DNA from: Anaerosporobacter faecicola
GTDB lineage: Bacteria > Bacillota > Clostridia > Lachnospirales > Lachnospiraceae
NCBI RefSeq assembly: GCF_012070565.1
Contig: NZ_JAAQRO010000052.1
Coordinates: 1-64,000 of the forward strand
Reading direction: 5' to 3'
DNA length: 64,000 nt
Positions 8,707 through 17,788 of this stretch are shown in pieces (within the stretch, counting starts at the first letter, position 1; each line of letters starts with the position of its first letter). The notes under the pieces are model-generated. The model saw only the letters and a program-made list of their open reading frames with translations. It searched no databases and was not told the DNA's origin. A program made the translations under genes and the position numbers.

Positions 8707-9297
8707 ATGTATTCCAATAACAGAAGATGTGCATCACCAGATGGGGTTTCCGTCAGCTTTACAGACCCCTGCATTCAGGTTCCACAACGATTTGCTCAAG
8801 CCAAAAGTGGCCGCCTCTATCAATCTTCCACTGATGCGCTACCAATCATAGGAACGCATTCTATCGTATGCCAGCTATGCAATCCTTGTTCAACGAATGT
8901 CACTACCTATGTAGATTCTATTTTTTGTGCCAATCATTCAGCAAGTCCTGTTAGCCTTAAGACATTTTACTATGGTTGTATATCTCCTGATACACTGCAG
9001 ACGATTCCTGCTGCTAATACAAATCTCTATATAGATTGTACCTGCAGTCCAAGAGCATGTTTTCAATGTGGGAATCATATAGAGATTTGTAATGGTACAT
9101 TAGTTGCCACTCTCGTTGTTGGTGCTTATCAAACATATGCCGTTTCATATAATGGCAGCATGATTCTTTCTCCAGATAGTTCTATTCAATTGCAGCTCTG
9201 CTCAATAAACTGTTCGCAGACAGCACTTGCTAGTTTGTCGATCTCTTGGTGGGAAGTCCCTAACTGTGAGAAATATATACGTTGTTGCTTAACATAA
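8707..9297 (+). CDS. Cysteine-rich protein, possibly DUF6143-like
   Basis: 196 residues with 17 cysteines, including CQLCNPC, CTCSPRAC, and a terminal CC. No signal peptide. The layout (HSIVCQLCNP near residue 50, FYYG with alternating strands in the middle, SISWWEVPNC near the end) reminds me of DUF6143-type proteins, which are predicted beta-sandwiches with a terminal WWE. That assignment is from memory and tentative. GAGGAGG precedes the ATG and the gene directly follows the Asn-rich protein gene. High Cys content in a cytosolic protein suggests a cross-linked structure such as spore coat, or metal binding. Confidence 0.6.
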   Translation: MYSNNRRCASPDGVSVSFTDPCIQVPQRFAQAKSGRLYQSSTDALPIIGTHSIVCQLCNPCSTNVTTYVDSIFCANHSASPVSLKTFYYGCISPDTLQTIPAANTNLYIDCTCSPRACFQCGNHIEICNGTLVATLVVGAYQTYAVSYNGSMILSPDSSIQLQLCSINCSQTALASLSISWWEVPNCEKYIRCCLT

Positions 9298-9351
9298 TAC
9301 TATCTTTATTTACAAAATATTTCAAAAGACACACCCTTTCGTAATGGCACT

Positions 9352-9380
9352 CATATACTATAATACAAGGGTCAAAAGGT
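9352..9380 (+). promoter_or_regulatory. Candidate promoter of the QueD-like gene
   Basis: TATAAT at 9359-9364 is followed by ACAAGGGTCAAAAGG, resembling the start region upstream of the cysteine synthase gene (1591-1615) and near 137-158. The -35 region is poor. No preQ1 riboswitch signature lies between here and the gene. Confidence 0.35.
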
Positions 9381-9502
9381 CTTTTGTTTCTTGTCAAAAT
9401 ACAAAATACCGTTTGGCACTCTCATCATATAATAGATTTCTCCATAATCTGATCCATTTTGTTAAATAATTATGCAGGCAACGATTAGGAGGCTAGATTC
9501 AT

Positions 9503-9913
9503 ATGAAGCCAAATTACGATTTTACCAATAAAGTAGTCTATGTTACAAAGAAATTCTCCTTTAGTGCTGCCCATCAAATTTTCGGTTGTAAAAAATGTCA
9601 AGAACAATTGCATGGACACAATTATGTAGTTGAAGTAACAGTAAAAGGTTCTCTTAATAAAGATGGATTTTTGATCGACCTAGATAAATTAGAGTCTTTG
9701 ATTAATACACATGTAATATTCAAATTAGACCATAGTGTGCTCAACGATTGTATGAAACCTTTAAATCCAACGGTAGAGTTGCTGGCATTCTATCTCTTTC
9801 ATGAAATAGAAACTTGCCTGCACATCTGCGAATGTACAGCAAATCTAACGATTGCTTGCGTTACTGTATTTGAAACGGAATCCTATAGCGCAACGATTCA
9901 AGGAGGGACCTGA
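9503..9913 (+). CDS. queD: 6-pyruvoyl-tetrahydropterin synthase / QueD family protein
   Basis: 136 residues of the COG0720 fold. The zinc histidines are H24 (SAAH), H37 and H39 (LHGHNY). KLDHSVLND and PTVELL give the conserved Asp/His and Glu region, and FETESY the C-terminal Glu. QueD makes 6-carboxytetrahydropterin for queuosine. The nucleophilic Cys is C32 in CQEQLHGH, a C-x4-HGH spacing, whereas E. coli QueD has C-x3-HGH and eukaryotic PTPS C-x5-HGH; C29 is another candidate. No queC, queE or queF is adjacent, so the role as QueD is not confirmed by context. TAGGAGG supports the start. Confidence 0.8.
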   Translation: MKPNYDFTNKVVYVTKKFSFSAAHQIFGCKKCQEQLHGHNYVVEVTVKGSLNKDGFLIDLDKLESLINTHVIFKLDHSVLNDCMKPLNPTVELLAFYLFHEIETCLHICECTANLTIACVTVFETESYSATIQGGT

Positions 9914-10093
9914 ACCCGTTTCAGAAAGAGTCAATGTATAATCCGTAAACTTCCATAGCATTTTTATCAATTCCATGCTATACTAGGCACATATTAATGA
10001 ACCCAACCTTTCCTATGCTGAAGTAAACGGGATATGAATTTTGGGAGCTTATGCGTTAATATACGGAAGATTTAGATAACAAAGGAGTTTTTT

Positions 10094-10297
10094 ATGAATT
10101 ATGACAAAGCAATCTGCAGATGCAGAAAGGTTACTTTTGAAGATATTGAACAGGCAGTGGACAATGGTGCTACTTCTTTTGAAGAGGTACAAAAAGAAAC
10201 TAAGGTTGCCACTGGTTGTGGACGATGTGTAAAACAAGCAATGGAGATTACGAACCATCTGTTACAAAAAGCAAACAAATCACAAAGTAATGAATAA
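10094..10297 (+). CDS. Bfd-like [2Fe-2S] binding protein
   Basis: 67 residues. Four cysteines in the BFD-like pattern: CRC (C8, C10) and GCGRC near residue 42-45, which ligate a [2Fe-2S] cluster. The family includes bacterioferritin-associated ferredoxin and the Fer2_BFD domains of NirB and glycerol dehydrogenase. Here it is freestanding, with GGAG upstream and a bidirectional terminator downstream. It may deliver electrons for iron release or sense iron; no bacterioferritin is nearby. Confidence 0.85.
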   Translation: MNYDKAICRCRKVTFEDIEQAVDNGATSFEEVQKETKVATGCGRCVKQAMEITNHLLQKANKSQSNE

Positions 10298-10312
10298 ACT
10301 TGTACAATAAGA

Positions 10313-10368
10313 AAAAGACAATCTTGATCTATAACATACAACTCCTGTTATAGATTAGATTGTCTTTT
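10313..10368. terminator. Bidirectional terminator
   Basis: AAAAGACAATCT pairs with AGATTGTCTTTT and TCTATAACA with TGTTATAGA inside. It serves the convergent Bfd-like (+) and radical SAM (-) genes. Confidence 0.9.
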
Positions 10369-10369
10369 C

Positions 10370-11269
10370 TTATACCCCTTCCAAATCGAATTCTGGTATA
10401 AAGCTTTCTTTTGCCGTATTCCCTTCTTGGATAAATCCATTCTCTACCCCTAATTCAATCGCATAGTTTACTAATTTATTATATTCATATCTTGTGACTT
10501 TCCGATTTATTTCTGGAAAAGATGCTACCTGTGGTAACGGCGTATATTGATTCATTAAACTTAGAAAAATCTTGTTATGATAAGTTTGATAGAGGTATGC
10601 AACCACCTCTTTGGAATCCATTAATCCACCTGGTAACAATAGATGTCGAACAATCACACCTTTTTTCATAATCCCTGTTTTCTCATCAATCACTGGTTCT
10701 CCTACCTGACGAACCATTTCTTCTAATGCACGGGAAGCTACCGTAAAATAATCTTTTGCATGAGAGTAACGCATACTCATGGTAGAATCCTTATACTTCA
10801 TATCCGGAAGATAGATATCGATACAACCATCTAGCATTTGAATGGTTTCCAAGTTTTCGTAGCACCCCGTATTATACACAAACGGAAGGGAGAATCCCTT
10901 TTCTCTTGCTCTATGAATTGCCTCTACGATCAGCGGAACGTAATGAGTCGGTGTAACTAGATTAATATTGTTTGCACCCTTTTGTTCAAGTTCGAAGAAG
11001 ATCTCCACAAGTCGTTCAAGCGAAATTTTCTTTCCTACATCACCTTTTGCAATATTCTGGTTTTGACAAAAGACACAACCAATATTACACCCACTAAAAA
11101 AAACTGCTCCCGAACCATTTTCTCCTGATATACAAGGTTCCTCCCACATATGCAAAGCAGCTCTTGCCACCACTAATTCGCTTGTTTGTCCACAAACTCC
11201 TACCTTTCCTGCTTCCCTGTCTACTCCACAATTTCTCGCACATAACTTACACTTTTCTAATCCATACAT
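10370..11269 (-). CDS. Radical SAM protein, PflX/COG1313 family
   Basis: 299 residues. The radical SAM CxxxCxxC is CNIGCVFC (C61, C65, C68). A preceding Cys cluster (CKLCARNC and C26) is typical of COG1313, the PflX-type relatives of pyruvate formate-lyase activase. The usual NPTHY-like (VTPTHYVP) and LPDMKY segments follow. These proteins generate a 5-deoxyadenosyl radical, but the substrate is unknown. AGAGGG precedes the ATG. It probably forms its own transcript, ending at the bidirectional terminator. Confidence 0.85.
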   Translation of the reverse strand: MYGLEKCKLCARNCGVDREAGKVGVCGQTSELVVARAALHMWEEPCISGENGSGAVFFSGCNIGCVFCQNQNIAKGDVGKKISLERLVEIFFELEQKGANNINLVTPTHYVPLIVEAIHRAREKGFSLPFVYNTGCYENLETIQMLDGCIDIYLPDMKYKDSTMSMRYSHAKDYFTVASRALEEMVRQVGEPVIDEKTGIMKKGVIVRHLLLPGGLMDSKEVVAYLYQTYHNKIFLSLMNQYTPLPQVASFPEINRKVTRYEYNKLVNYAIELGVENGFIQEGNTAKESFIPEFDLEGV

Positions 11270-11382
11270 CGTATTCCCTCTAATTCATAACGAATAAACC
11301 AATCCTTCTTCCCGGATGGATCGTATCCTTTTATCTTCAAATCTTTACTCAACAAATCCTACACTGTTTCCAAAAGACTCAT

Positions 11383-12321
11383 TTATTCAATCAATTCTTG
11401 CTCTCGAAATAAAGCATTCACCGCATCTTCATATTCGCTTGCTTTTTGTGCTTTTTTAATCTTTTTCGCGTATTTCTCCGAATTTGTGAACATGGAACTC
11501 ATATAGAACCAAAATTCCTTCATCTTAAACATTGCATTTCTTTCTTCTGCCATAAGAATACGGTAACCTTTGTACACTTCATCATGGAACCGTTTCACCG
11601 TCAACTTATTCTTCTTTTCTTCTCCTAATATACTAAAGATTAGATTAGGATTTCCAATCAACCCTCGGCCAATCATGATTCGATCCACAGTTGGAAAACG
11701 TTCTGTAATCCTCTCATAATCAGCTACTGTAGTAATATCACCATTGTAACACAATGGATGATGACAATGCTTTACCGCTTCTTCAAACATGGTAAGATTC
11801 GGGCTGTTTTTATAAAAATCCTTCTGCACACGAGGATGAATAATCAACTCTTCTAATGGATAACGATCATAAATTTCTAATAAACGATAGAATTCTTCTG
11901 GATCTTCCTTTCCAATTCGTGTCTTTATTGATATCTTCAATTGGGATTCTGCAAAAATTTCCGCTAAGAATGTATCAAGCTCCTCCGGATAAGCTAAGAA
12001 TCCAGAACCTTTCTTCTTCGAAACTACCGTTCCAGAAGGACAGCCTAGATTTAGGTTAATCGTATCATAACCCAAAGACTCCATCTTTTTTGCCGCGAGA
12101 ATAAAATCTTTGGCATTGCAGGTTAATATTTGCGGAATTAAAGTTATTCCTTGATTGTTCTCAGGTAAAATATCTGTAATCTCTCTATTTTTATAATTAC
12201 CAGATCCATTAGCGCACACAAAGGGTGCAAAATAACGATCAATCTTACCAAAATACGTTTCAAAAGCATTTCGATATACATATCGCGTCACACCCTCCAT
12301 TGGCGCAAAATAAAATTTCAT
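11383..12321 (-). CDS. tRNA-dihydrouridine synthase
   Basis: 312 residues, FMN-dependent Dus fold. FAPMEGVT at the start, catalytic Cys in NLGCPSG (C94), KTRIG, and HPR plus YNGDI and GRG for FMN phosphate binding. It reduces uridine in the D-loop of tRNA. Start chosen at the second Met (12321): AAGGAG lies about 10 bases before it, overlapping the longer candidate start. The exact Dus subtype is unclear because the N-terminus is shorter than DusB. Monocistronic. Confidence 0.9.
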   Translation of the reverse strand: MKFYFAPMEGVTRYVYRNAFETYFGKIDRYFAPFVCANGSGNYKNREITDILPENNQGITLIPQILTCNAKDFILAAKKMESLGYDTINLNLGCPSGTVVSKKKGSGFLAYPEELDTFLAEIFAESQLKISIKTRIGKEDPEEFYRLLEIYDRYPLEELIIHPRVQKDFYKNSPNLTMFEEAVKHCHHPLCYNGDITTVADYERITERFPTVDRIMIGRGLIGNPNLIFSILGEEKKNKLTVKRFHDEVYKGYRILMAEERNAMFKMKEFWFYMSSMFTNSEKYAKKIKKAQKASEYEDAVNALFREQELIE

Positions 12322-12429
12322 ATGGACGTTCTCCTTCATTCTACATATTCTTTGCTATTATACAATGAATTCAAAAAAACTTCCATGCTGTTTTTTAGAA
12401 AACGGCTGATCCGTTACTTATTTCACTTT

Positions 12430-13602
12430 TTACTTATTTCTCTTTTTACTAACTACGTCAAAAATAACAGCTCCTAGTAAAACAAAGCCTTTTACCACCC
12501 TTTGATAGTTTGCATCAACTCCCATGATCGACATTCCAAGATTGATGACACCCATCAAGACAGCTCCAATGATAACTCCTGCTACCGTACCGACACCACC
12601 ATAGGCAGAGGCACCACCAATAAAACAAGAACCAATTGCGTCCATCTCATAATTCTGTCCATACGTTGGTTGTGCAGAAGTCATACGTGCTATCGTCAAC
12701 ATACCTGCTAAGGCAGCTAAAAATCCCATATTGCAATATGCTAAGAAGTACACTTTATCCGTATTGATACCAGATAATTTTGTTGCCTTCTCATTGCCAC
12801 CAACTGCATAGAAATGTCGCCCTGTTGTAGTTTTAGATGTTATGTAACCATATACAAGAACAACAATCAAAACCCAGATCAAGGCAGTTGGAATACCACG
12901 ATACTTTGAAATTTTATAGGTAAATGCCAAAACTACTGCACATATTACAACGGTTTTTGCAATCATTGCAGATAAGCTTTCTGTTGCATAACCTTTCTTC
13001 ACTCGGTTTCTTCTTCCCATAACCTGAATAATCACATAGATGACACAGGCAAGAACACCAAGCAACATACTTGTCAAGTTAAATTCTTCTATACCGAATA
13101 CATCTGGTATGTAACAGTCGGCACCTCCACCGAATATCTTAATAAATCCCTTTGATGTAATTGACTCCGTTTGACCATTCAATACGACATTGGATAGGCC
13201 TCGGAAGATCAGCATACCTGCAAGGGTAACAATGAATGGAGGTACCCGAACAAATGCAATCCAAAATCCTTGCCACGCTCCAATCAAGGTACCAATTACC
13301 AACATAACAATCACGGCAAGTACTGGATTCATACCCATACTTTCCATTAATTTCGCACCAATAGCACCAACAAAACAAACAACCGATCCTACGGATAGAT
13401 CGATATTTCCACCAGTCAATATACAGAGCAACATACCGGTTGCAAGTACGAATACATACGCATTCTGGGCAATTAAGTTACTTACATTCTGCGGTAATAG
13501 TAACTTCCCTCCTGTTTGCCAGGTGAAAAACAATGTTACAAAAAGCAATGCAATCACCATGGTATATTTCTTCATGCCTTCATTTAATTTGGTCTTATCC
13601 AT
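12430..13602 (-). CDS. gguB: Sugar ABC transporter permease (GguB/XylH type)
   Basis: 390 residues, a polytopic BPD_transp_2 family permease with about 10 hydrophobic segments. TGGNIDLSVGSVV and the late EMDAIGSCFIGGASAYGGVG are the family's conserved motifs, and the length fits GguB/XylH with a central loop. With the ATPase (13687-15222) and binding protein (15376-16503) it forms a carbohydrate importer for monosaccharides such as xylose, arabinose or galactose. Last gene of that operon; GAGGAG before ATG. Confidence 0.9.
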   Translation of the reverse strand: MDKTKLNEGMKKYTMVIALLFVTLFFTWQTGGKLLLPQNVSNLIAQNAYVFVLATGMLLCILTGGNIDLSVGSVVCFVGAIGAKLMESMGMNPVLAVIVMLVIGTLIGAWQGFWIAFVRVPPFIVTLAGMLIFRGLSNVVLNGQTESITSKGFIKIFGGGADCYIPDVFGIEEFNLTSMLLGVLACVIYVIIQVMGRRNRVKKGYATESLSAMIAKTVVICAVVLAFTYKISKYRGIPTALIWVLIVVLVYGYITSKTTTGRHFYAVGGNEKATKLSGINTDKVYFLAYCNMGFLAALAGMLTIARMTSAQPTYGQNYEMDAIGSCFIGGASAYGGVGTVAGVIIGAVLMGVINLGMSIMGVDANYQRVVKGFVLLGAVIFDVVSKKRNK

Positions 13603-13686
13603 ACTATGATTCTCCTCTCTTTTAACGAAATGACGTTTTGTACTCTAAATCGTTGCTTCATACAAAGCGTTTCGATTCTTTATTCC

Positions 13687-15222
13687 CTACCCATTACTTG
13701 ATTTTAGAATACATGACATAATCTCTTCTTGTGAGGTATCCTCTGCTTGAACCATTCCCACGATTCTACCCTCATTCATAACATAGATTCGGTCACACAT
13801 ACCTAACACTTCTGGAAGTTCGGAGGAAATCATAATCACAGATTTACCTTCTGCAACAAGTTGATTCATGATAGAATAGATTTCATACTTTGCCCCGACA
13901 TCAATTCCCCTTGTTGGCTCATCTAGAATTAGCACGTCAGGATTGGCAAACATCCATTTTGCAAGCAAAACCTTCTGCTGGTTTCCTCCACTTAGATTTC
14001 CTGCATTTTGTTCAACCGAACTGCATTTCGTCCGTAATTTCTTCACATAATCGCAGGCAACATGGTATTCTTTATCCTTGTCAATCACCGTATGATTACT
14101 TATTTCTTCCATGTTTGCCATGGTTGTATTTTTCTTGATGGAATTGCTTAAGATCAATCCATTTCCCTTTCGATCTTCCGTAACATACGCAAGTTTATGT
14201 TGAATCGCAGCTTTGACATTCTTAAGTTCTACTTCTTTCCCATGAATCTCAATACTACCTGTAATATTCGTACCATAACTTTTTCCAAATACACTCATTG
14301 CAAGTTCTGTCCGACCTGCTCCCATCAGTCCGGATATCCCAACGATCTCCCCTTTTCGCACATACATACTCACGTGATCCACTACTTTTCTCTCTGTATA
14401 GAGTGGATGATAGACATTCCAATCTTTAATCTCCAATGCGATTGCTCCAATTTCCTTGTTCTCTCTCTTTGGGAACCGATCGGTTAGTTCACGACCTACC
14501 ATTCCTTTAATGATTCTTGATTCCGATATGCAATCCTTATTCTTATCCAATGTCTCTATTGTAGAACCATCTCGAATCACCGTGATACGATCTGCAACGT
14601 AAGAAATCTCATTTAATTTATGTGAAATAATAATTGATGTTAGTCCCTTCTTCTTCAATTGAAGCAGTAGATCCAACAATGCTTTTGAATCTGATTCATT
14701 CAGGGAAGCAGTTGGCTCATCAAGAATTAATAGTTTTGCGTCCTTTGCCAGTGCCTTTGCAATCTCTACTAACTGCTGTTTTCCAATCCCCAAATCTTTG
14801 ACCAATGTTTTAGAGGATTCTTTGAGTCCTACTATTTTCAAATACTCATCTGCTTTTCCATAGGTTTCACTCCAACTAATATTAAACTTCGAACCTCGTT
14901 CATTGCCAAGAAACATGTTCTCACCAATGGTCATATATGGAATCAATGCAAGCTCCTGATGTATGATAACGATTCCTTTGCTTTCACTATCTTTGATCTG
15001 TTGAAATTTACATACTTCCCCTTCATATAAGATCTCACCTTCATATGTACCATATGGATAGATTCCACTTAGCACATTCATGAGCGTTGACTTACCAGCT
15101 CCATTTTCTCCTACCAATGCGTGGATTTCTCCTTTTTCTACTTGTAGATTCACATTGTCAAGAGCTTTTACACCAGGAAATGTCTTGGTAATCTGTTTCA
15201 TCTCCAATATACTATTTGCCAA
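13687..15222 (-). CDS. gguA: Sugar ABC transporter ATPase, two nucleotide-binding domains
   Basis: 511 residues when started at the TTG at 15222, which GGAGGG precedes by 6 bases and which begins [10 protein letters not shown], as in family members. Domain 1 has Walker [10 protein letters not shown] (residues 38-46), signature-like [13 protein letters not shown], and [11 protein letters not shown]. Domain 2 has the degenerate Walker [10 protein letters not shown] usual for this family, signature LSGGNQQK and [12 protein letters not shown]. It powers import with the neighbouring permease. A 14-bp hairpin (15270-15308) separates it from the binding-protein gene. Confidence 0.93.
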   Translation of the reverse strand: MANSILEMKQITKTFPGVKALDNVNLQVEKGEIHALVGENGAGKSTLMNVLSGIYPYGTYEGEILYEGEVCKFQQIKDSESKGIVIIHQELALIPYMTIGENMFLGNERGSKFNISWSETYGKADEYLKIVGLKESSKTLVKDLGIGKQQLVEIAKALAKDAKLLILDEPTASLNESDSKALLDLLLQLKKKGLTSIIISHKLNEISYVADRITVIRDGSTIETLDKNKDCISESRIIKGMVGRELTDRFPKRENKEIGAIALEIKDWNVYHPLYTERKVVDHVSMYVRKGEIVGISGLMGAGRTELAMSVFGKSYGTNITGSIEIHGKEVELKNVKAAIQHKLAYVTEDRKGNGLILSNSIKKNTTMANMEEISNHTVIDKDKEYHVACDYVKKLRTKCSSVEQNAGNLSGGNQQKVLLAKWMFANPDVLILDEPTRGIDVGAKYEIYSIMNQLVAEGKSVIMISSELPEVLGMCDRIYVMNEGRIVGMVQAEDTSQEEIMSCILKSSNG

Positions 15223-15269
15223 ATCAATCCCTCCATTTTCCTTTTTACAATGATTCCATTTTCTTGTCA

Positions 15270-15308
15270 TGTTGAAAGTGCATGATTTTAGAAAATGCAC
15301 TTTCAACA
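15270..15308 (-). promoter_or_regulatory. Intercistronic hairpin between binding protein and ATPase genes
   Basis: TGTTGAAAGTGCAT (15270-15283) and ATGCACTTTCAACA (15295-15308) form a perfect 14-bp stem with an 11-base loop. It lacks a U-tract, so it probably stabilises or partly attenuates the transcript, giving more binding protein than ATPase and permease. Confidence 0.75.
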
Positions 15309-15375
15309 TAACCTTTATGATCATAATCTGTAACTGTAGTTAACCATGTAAACAGTTACTAACTTTATGCATTTC

Positions 15376-16503
15376 CTATTTCAAATCATCTTCTGAATAG
15401 TAACCGGAATCAATTAATAATTCTTTATAATTATTTAAATCTGCAAAAACTGGTTCACAAAGGTAAGATGGAATGATTCCAGTACCATTGTCGTAACTCT
15501 TTGTATCATTGATTGGAGCTTCTCCACCTTTCATGATTGCATCAACCATAGATACAACTTGTGTTGCTAACGTACGTGTATCTTTAAAAATTGACATAGA
15601 CTGTTTTCCCGCAATCATATTCTTTACATTAGCGATATCACAATCCTGCCCTGTGATTACTGGATAATCTCCTGTGTAATTTGCTGCAAGTGCATTTTCT
15701 ACACCTAAAGCAGTAGAGTCATTGGAACAAAGAACAACATCTAATTTTGTTCCTCCTGCATAGTAAGAAGATAAGATATTTTCCATTCTGGATTGTGCTG
15801 CATCAGTTGCCCAGTTAGCAGTTGCTACAGTTGCAAAATCCAATTGTCCAGAAGGAATAACGATTTTTCCAGCATCAATGTATGGTTTTAAAACATCAAT
15901 AGCACCATTGTAGAAGAATTTTGCATTGTTATCTCCTGGATCTCCTGTGAATACTTCCATATTAAATGGTCCTGCTGCATTGTCTAAGTCTAATGCTTCT
16001 TTTATGTACTCTCCTTGTTTTGTTCCAACCATATAATTATCAAAGGTTGCATAATACGTTACCGCATCCGAATTCATGATCAATCGGTCATATGCAATAA
16101 CTGGGATATTCGCTTCTTTCGCTTGTGCTAATACTGTTCCAAGGGAATCTCCATCAATGGAAGCAATAACTAATAATTTGCAACCGTTTGAGATCATATT
16201 CTCTACTTGTGAAACCTGCGTCGGAATATCATTGGAAGCATACTGTAGATCCACATCATATCCTGCTTCTTTTAGTTGTGCTTCCATGTTCGTTCCATCT
16301 TGATTCCATCGTTGTAAATCCTTTGTAGGCATTGCTACACCAACTAGGCCACCACCTGAAGTATCACTGGAGCTTTCTTCTGTCTTTGTTGTAGTAGAAG
16401 CTTCTTTTCCCTCATTTTTATTTGAGGAATTCTTACTACACCCCGTAAATACACTTGCTACCATTACTACTGTTAATAGAACACTAAGTAACTTCTTTTT
16501 CAT
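15376..16503 (-). CDS. chvE: ChvE-like multiple-sugar-binding lipoprotein
   Basis: 375 residues. Lipoprotein signal with lipobox VFTGC (C22), then a Ser/Thr-rich linker. The mature part follows ChvE closely: VGVAMPT, RWNQDG, LQYASNDIPTQVSQVENM, LVIASIDGDSL, VIAYDRLI, YYATFDNYMVG. It captures monosaccharides outside the membrane for the GguA/GguB permease. In Agrobacterium ChvE also feeds a two-component sensor. Here a YesM/YesN pair and two further binding proteins lie just upstream, which suggests sugar sensing controls this operon. GGGAGG before ATG. Confidence 0.92.
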   Translation of the reverse strand: MKKKLLSVLLTVVMVASVFTGCSKNSSNKNEGKEASTTTKTEESSSDTSGGGLVGVAMPTKDLQRWNQDGTNMEAQLKEAGYDVDLQYASNDIPTQVSQVENMISNGCKLLVIASIDGDSLGTVLAQAKEANIPVIAYDRLIMNSDAVTYYATFDNYMVGTKQGEYIKEALDLDNAAGPFNMEVFTGDPGDNNAKFFYNGAIDVLKPYIDAGKIVIPSGQLDFATVATANWATDAAQSRMENILSSYYAGGTKLDVVLCSNDSTALGVENALAANYTGDYPVITGQDCDIANVKNMIAGKQSMSIFKDTRTLATQVVSMVDAIMKGGEAPINDTKSYDNGTGIIPSYLCEPVFADLNNYKELLIDSGYYSEDDLK

Positions 16504-16664
16504 GAAAAATCCTCCCTTTCATTCGGTTGTTTTGTGTCCAAAAGAATGCATCTTATACATTCTCAAACATCGAAAACAAATGATTTGTTTCCTTGCATTT
16601 ACAATATCACGAAAAGAATAGGAAGAACTTGCTACTTCCTTCAATATTTAAGTGCAAAAAAATG

Positions 16665-16708
16665 CTAAAAAAAAAGATGCTAGCACACGTTTCTTTGTAC
16701 TAGCATCT
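16665..16708 (-). terminator. Terminator separating sensor and importer operons
   Basis: On the minus strand AGATGCTAG pairs with CTAGCATCT (16700-16708 and 16675-16683), followed by a long U run. It ends the sensor operon before the ChvE operon starts. Confidence 0.9.
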
Positions 16709-16719
16709 AAACAAGAGGA

Positions 16720-17772
16720 CTACTCATGTTCTCCCTTCGGTTCTTCTGGAACATTGAGATATACATCTTCTCTTAAATGATAACCACTATTAATAATCAC
16801 TTCATCCATATTTTCTTTCATTACCGCAATTGGTTCTAAAAAGACATAAGGCACTTGCTTCTCTCCATCTTCCATTATTGGTAAATCTCCCAAATACTCT
16901 TTCTTGGCTAACTTAATGGCATATTCTGCTGCTGTCTGCGCTAATTTCTCTACTGGTTTATAGACGGTCATTACCTGTGTTCCTTCTACAATCCTTTGAC
17001 ACGCTTCAAGGTCTGCATCTTGCCCAACTACACAGATTTTACCTGCTAATCGTTTTTCTGCTAATGCACGTACGACCTGTGTTGCAATACTATCATTACC
17101 ACACATGATCCCATCCACTTCTTTAACTTTATTAAAATTAGCATATACATAGTCTCCGCCTAATTCAGCTTTCCAACTGTCACAATTCAATACATCAACA
17201 ATTTCAACAGACTCCTGGTCCATTACGTTTCGAAACCCAGTATCTACATAGAAAACATTGTTATCTGTGGTTGGACCACAAAGCATTAGTACCTTTTTGT
17301 TCTTCAATCCTTCCTGTACGAGTGCTTCTGCCATCATCGTACCTACCATTTCATTATCAAAGGATATAAAAAGATCAACATCCGCTTCATTAATCATACG
17401 ATCATAAGCAATTACTTTAATTCCTGCATTTTTTGCTTTCTTAACAACCCCACGCAATTCATTGGAATCAATGCATATGATTACAATCACATCCATCTTC
17501 TTATTAATAAAATATTCAATCTGGGCGATCTGTTCTCTAGTATCTCCATTTGCATTCTGTACATTTACTTCCGCTCCATATTCTCGTGCTGTGGAAACAA
17601 ACACATCCCGATCACGCTGCCACCGCTCAATAACAAAGGAATCAAAGCTCATACCAATCTTTATGGAAGTTGTTTTTTCTTCTACTAGTGTTTCTTTCTC
17701 TCCACTTGCTACCTTACACCCCGTCATACAAAGTAAACAAAGAATACATACAAAAGTTACACATTGCTTCAT
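16720..17772 (-). CDS. Sugar-binding lipoprotein of a two-component sensor operon
   Basis: 350 residues from the ATG at 17772, preferred because AAGGAGG lies just upstream and the product then begins with a lipoprotein signal (lipobox CMTGC, C19). The mature part is a type-I periplasmic binding fold related to the ChvE protein next door (RWQRDRD, AQIEYFINKKMDVIVIICIDS, VIAYDRMI, FISFDNEMVGTMMAEA, CGNDSIATQVVRAL). It is the last gene of the operon with the YesN regulator and YesM kinase and ends at a terminator. It may present sugar to the kinase or be a second importer subunit. Confidence 0.85.
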   Translation of the reverse strand: MKQCVTFVCILCLLCMTGCKVASGEKETLVEEKTTSIKIGMSFDSFVIERWQRDRDVFVSTAREYGAEVNVQNANGDTREQIAQIEYFINKKMDVIVIICIDSNELRGVVKKAKNAGIKVIAYDRMINEADVDLFISFDNEMVGTMMAEALVQEGLKNKKVLMLCGPTTDNNVFYVDTGFRNVMDQESVEIVDVLNCDSWKAELGGDYVYANFNKVKEVDGIMCGNDSIATQVVRALAEKRLAGKICVVGQDADLEACQRIVEGTQVMTVYKPVEKLAQTAAEYAIKLAKKEYLGDLPIMEDGEKQVPYVFLEPIAVMKENMDEVIINSGYHLREDVYLNVPEEPKGEHE

Positions 17773-17788
17773 CTTGCTCTTCTCCTCC

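Noticed and set aside
8253-8774. Val/His/Leu-rich minus-strand ORF opposite the Asn-rich protein
   Set aside because: Antisense shadow of the 54-bp repeats.
9330-9420. Sigma-54 promoter (TGGCAC)
   Set aside because: TGGCAC occurs twice, but the -12 TTGCA element is missing at the right distance.
9300-9502. preQ1 riboswitch upstream of the QueD-like gene
   Set aside because: No short stem with an A-rich tail resembling the preQ1 aptamer.
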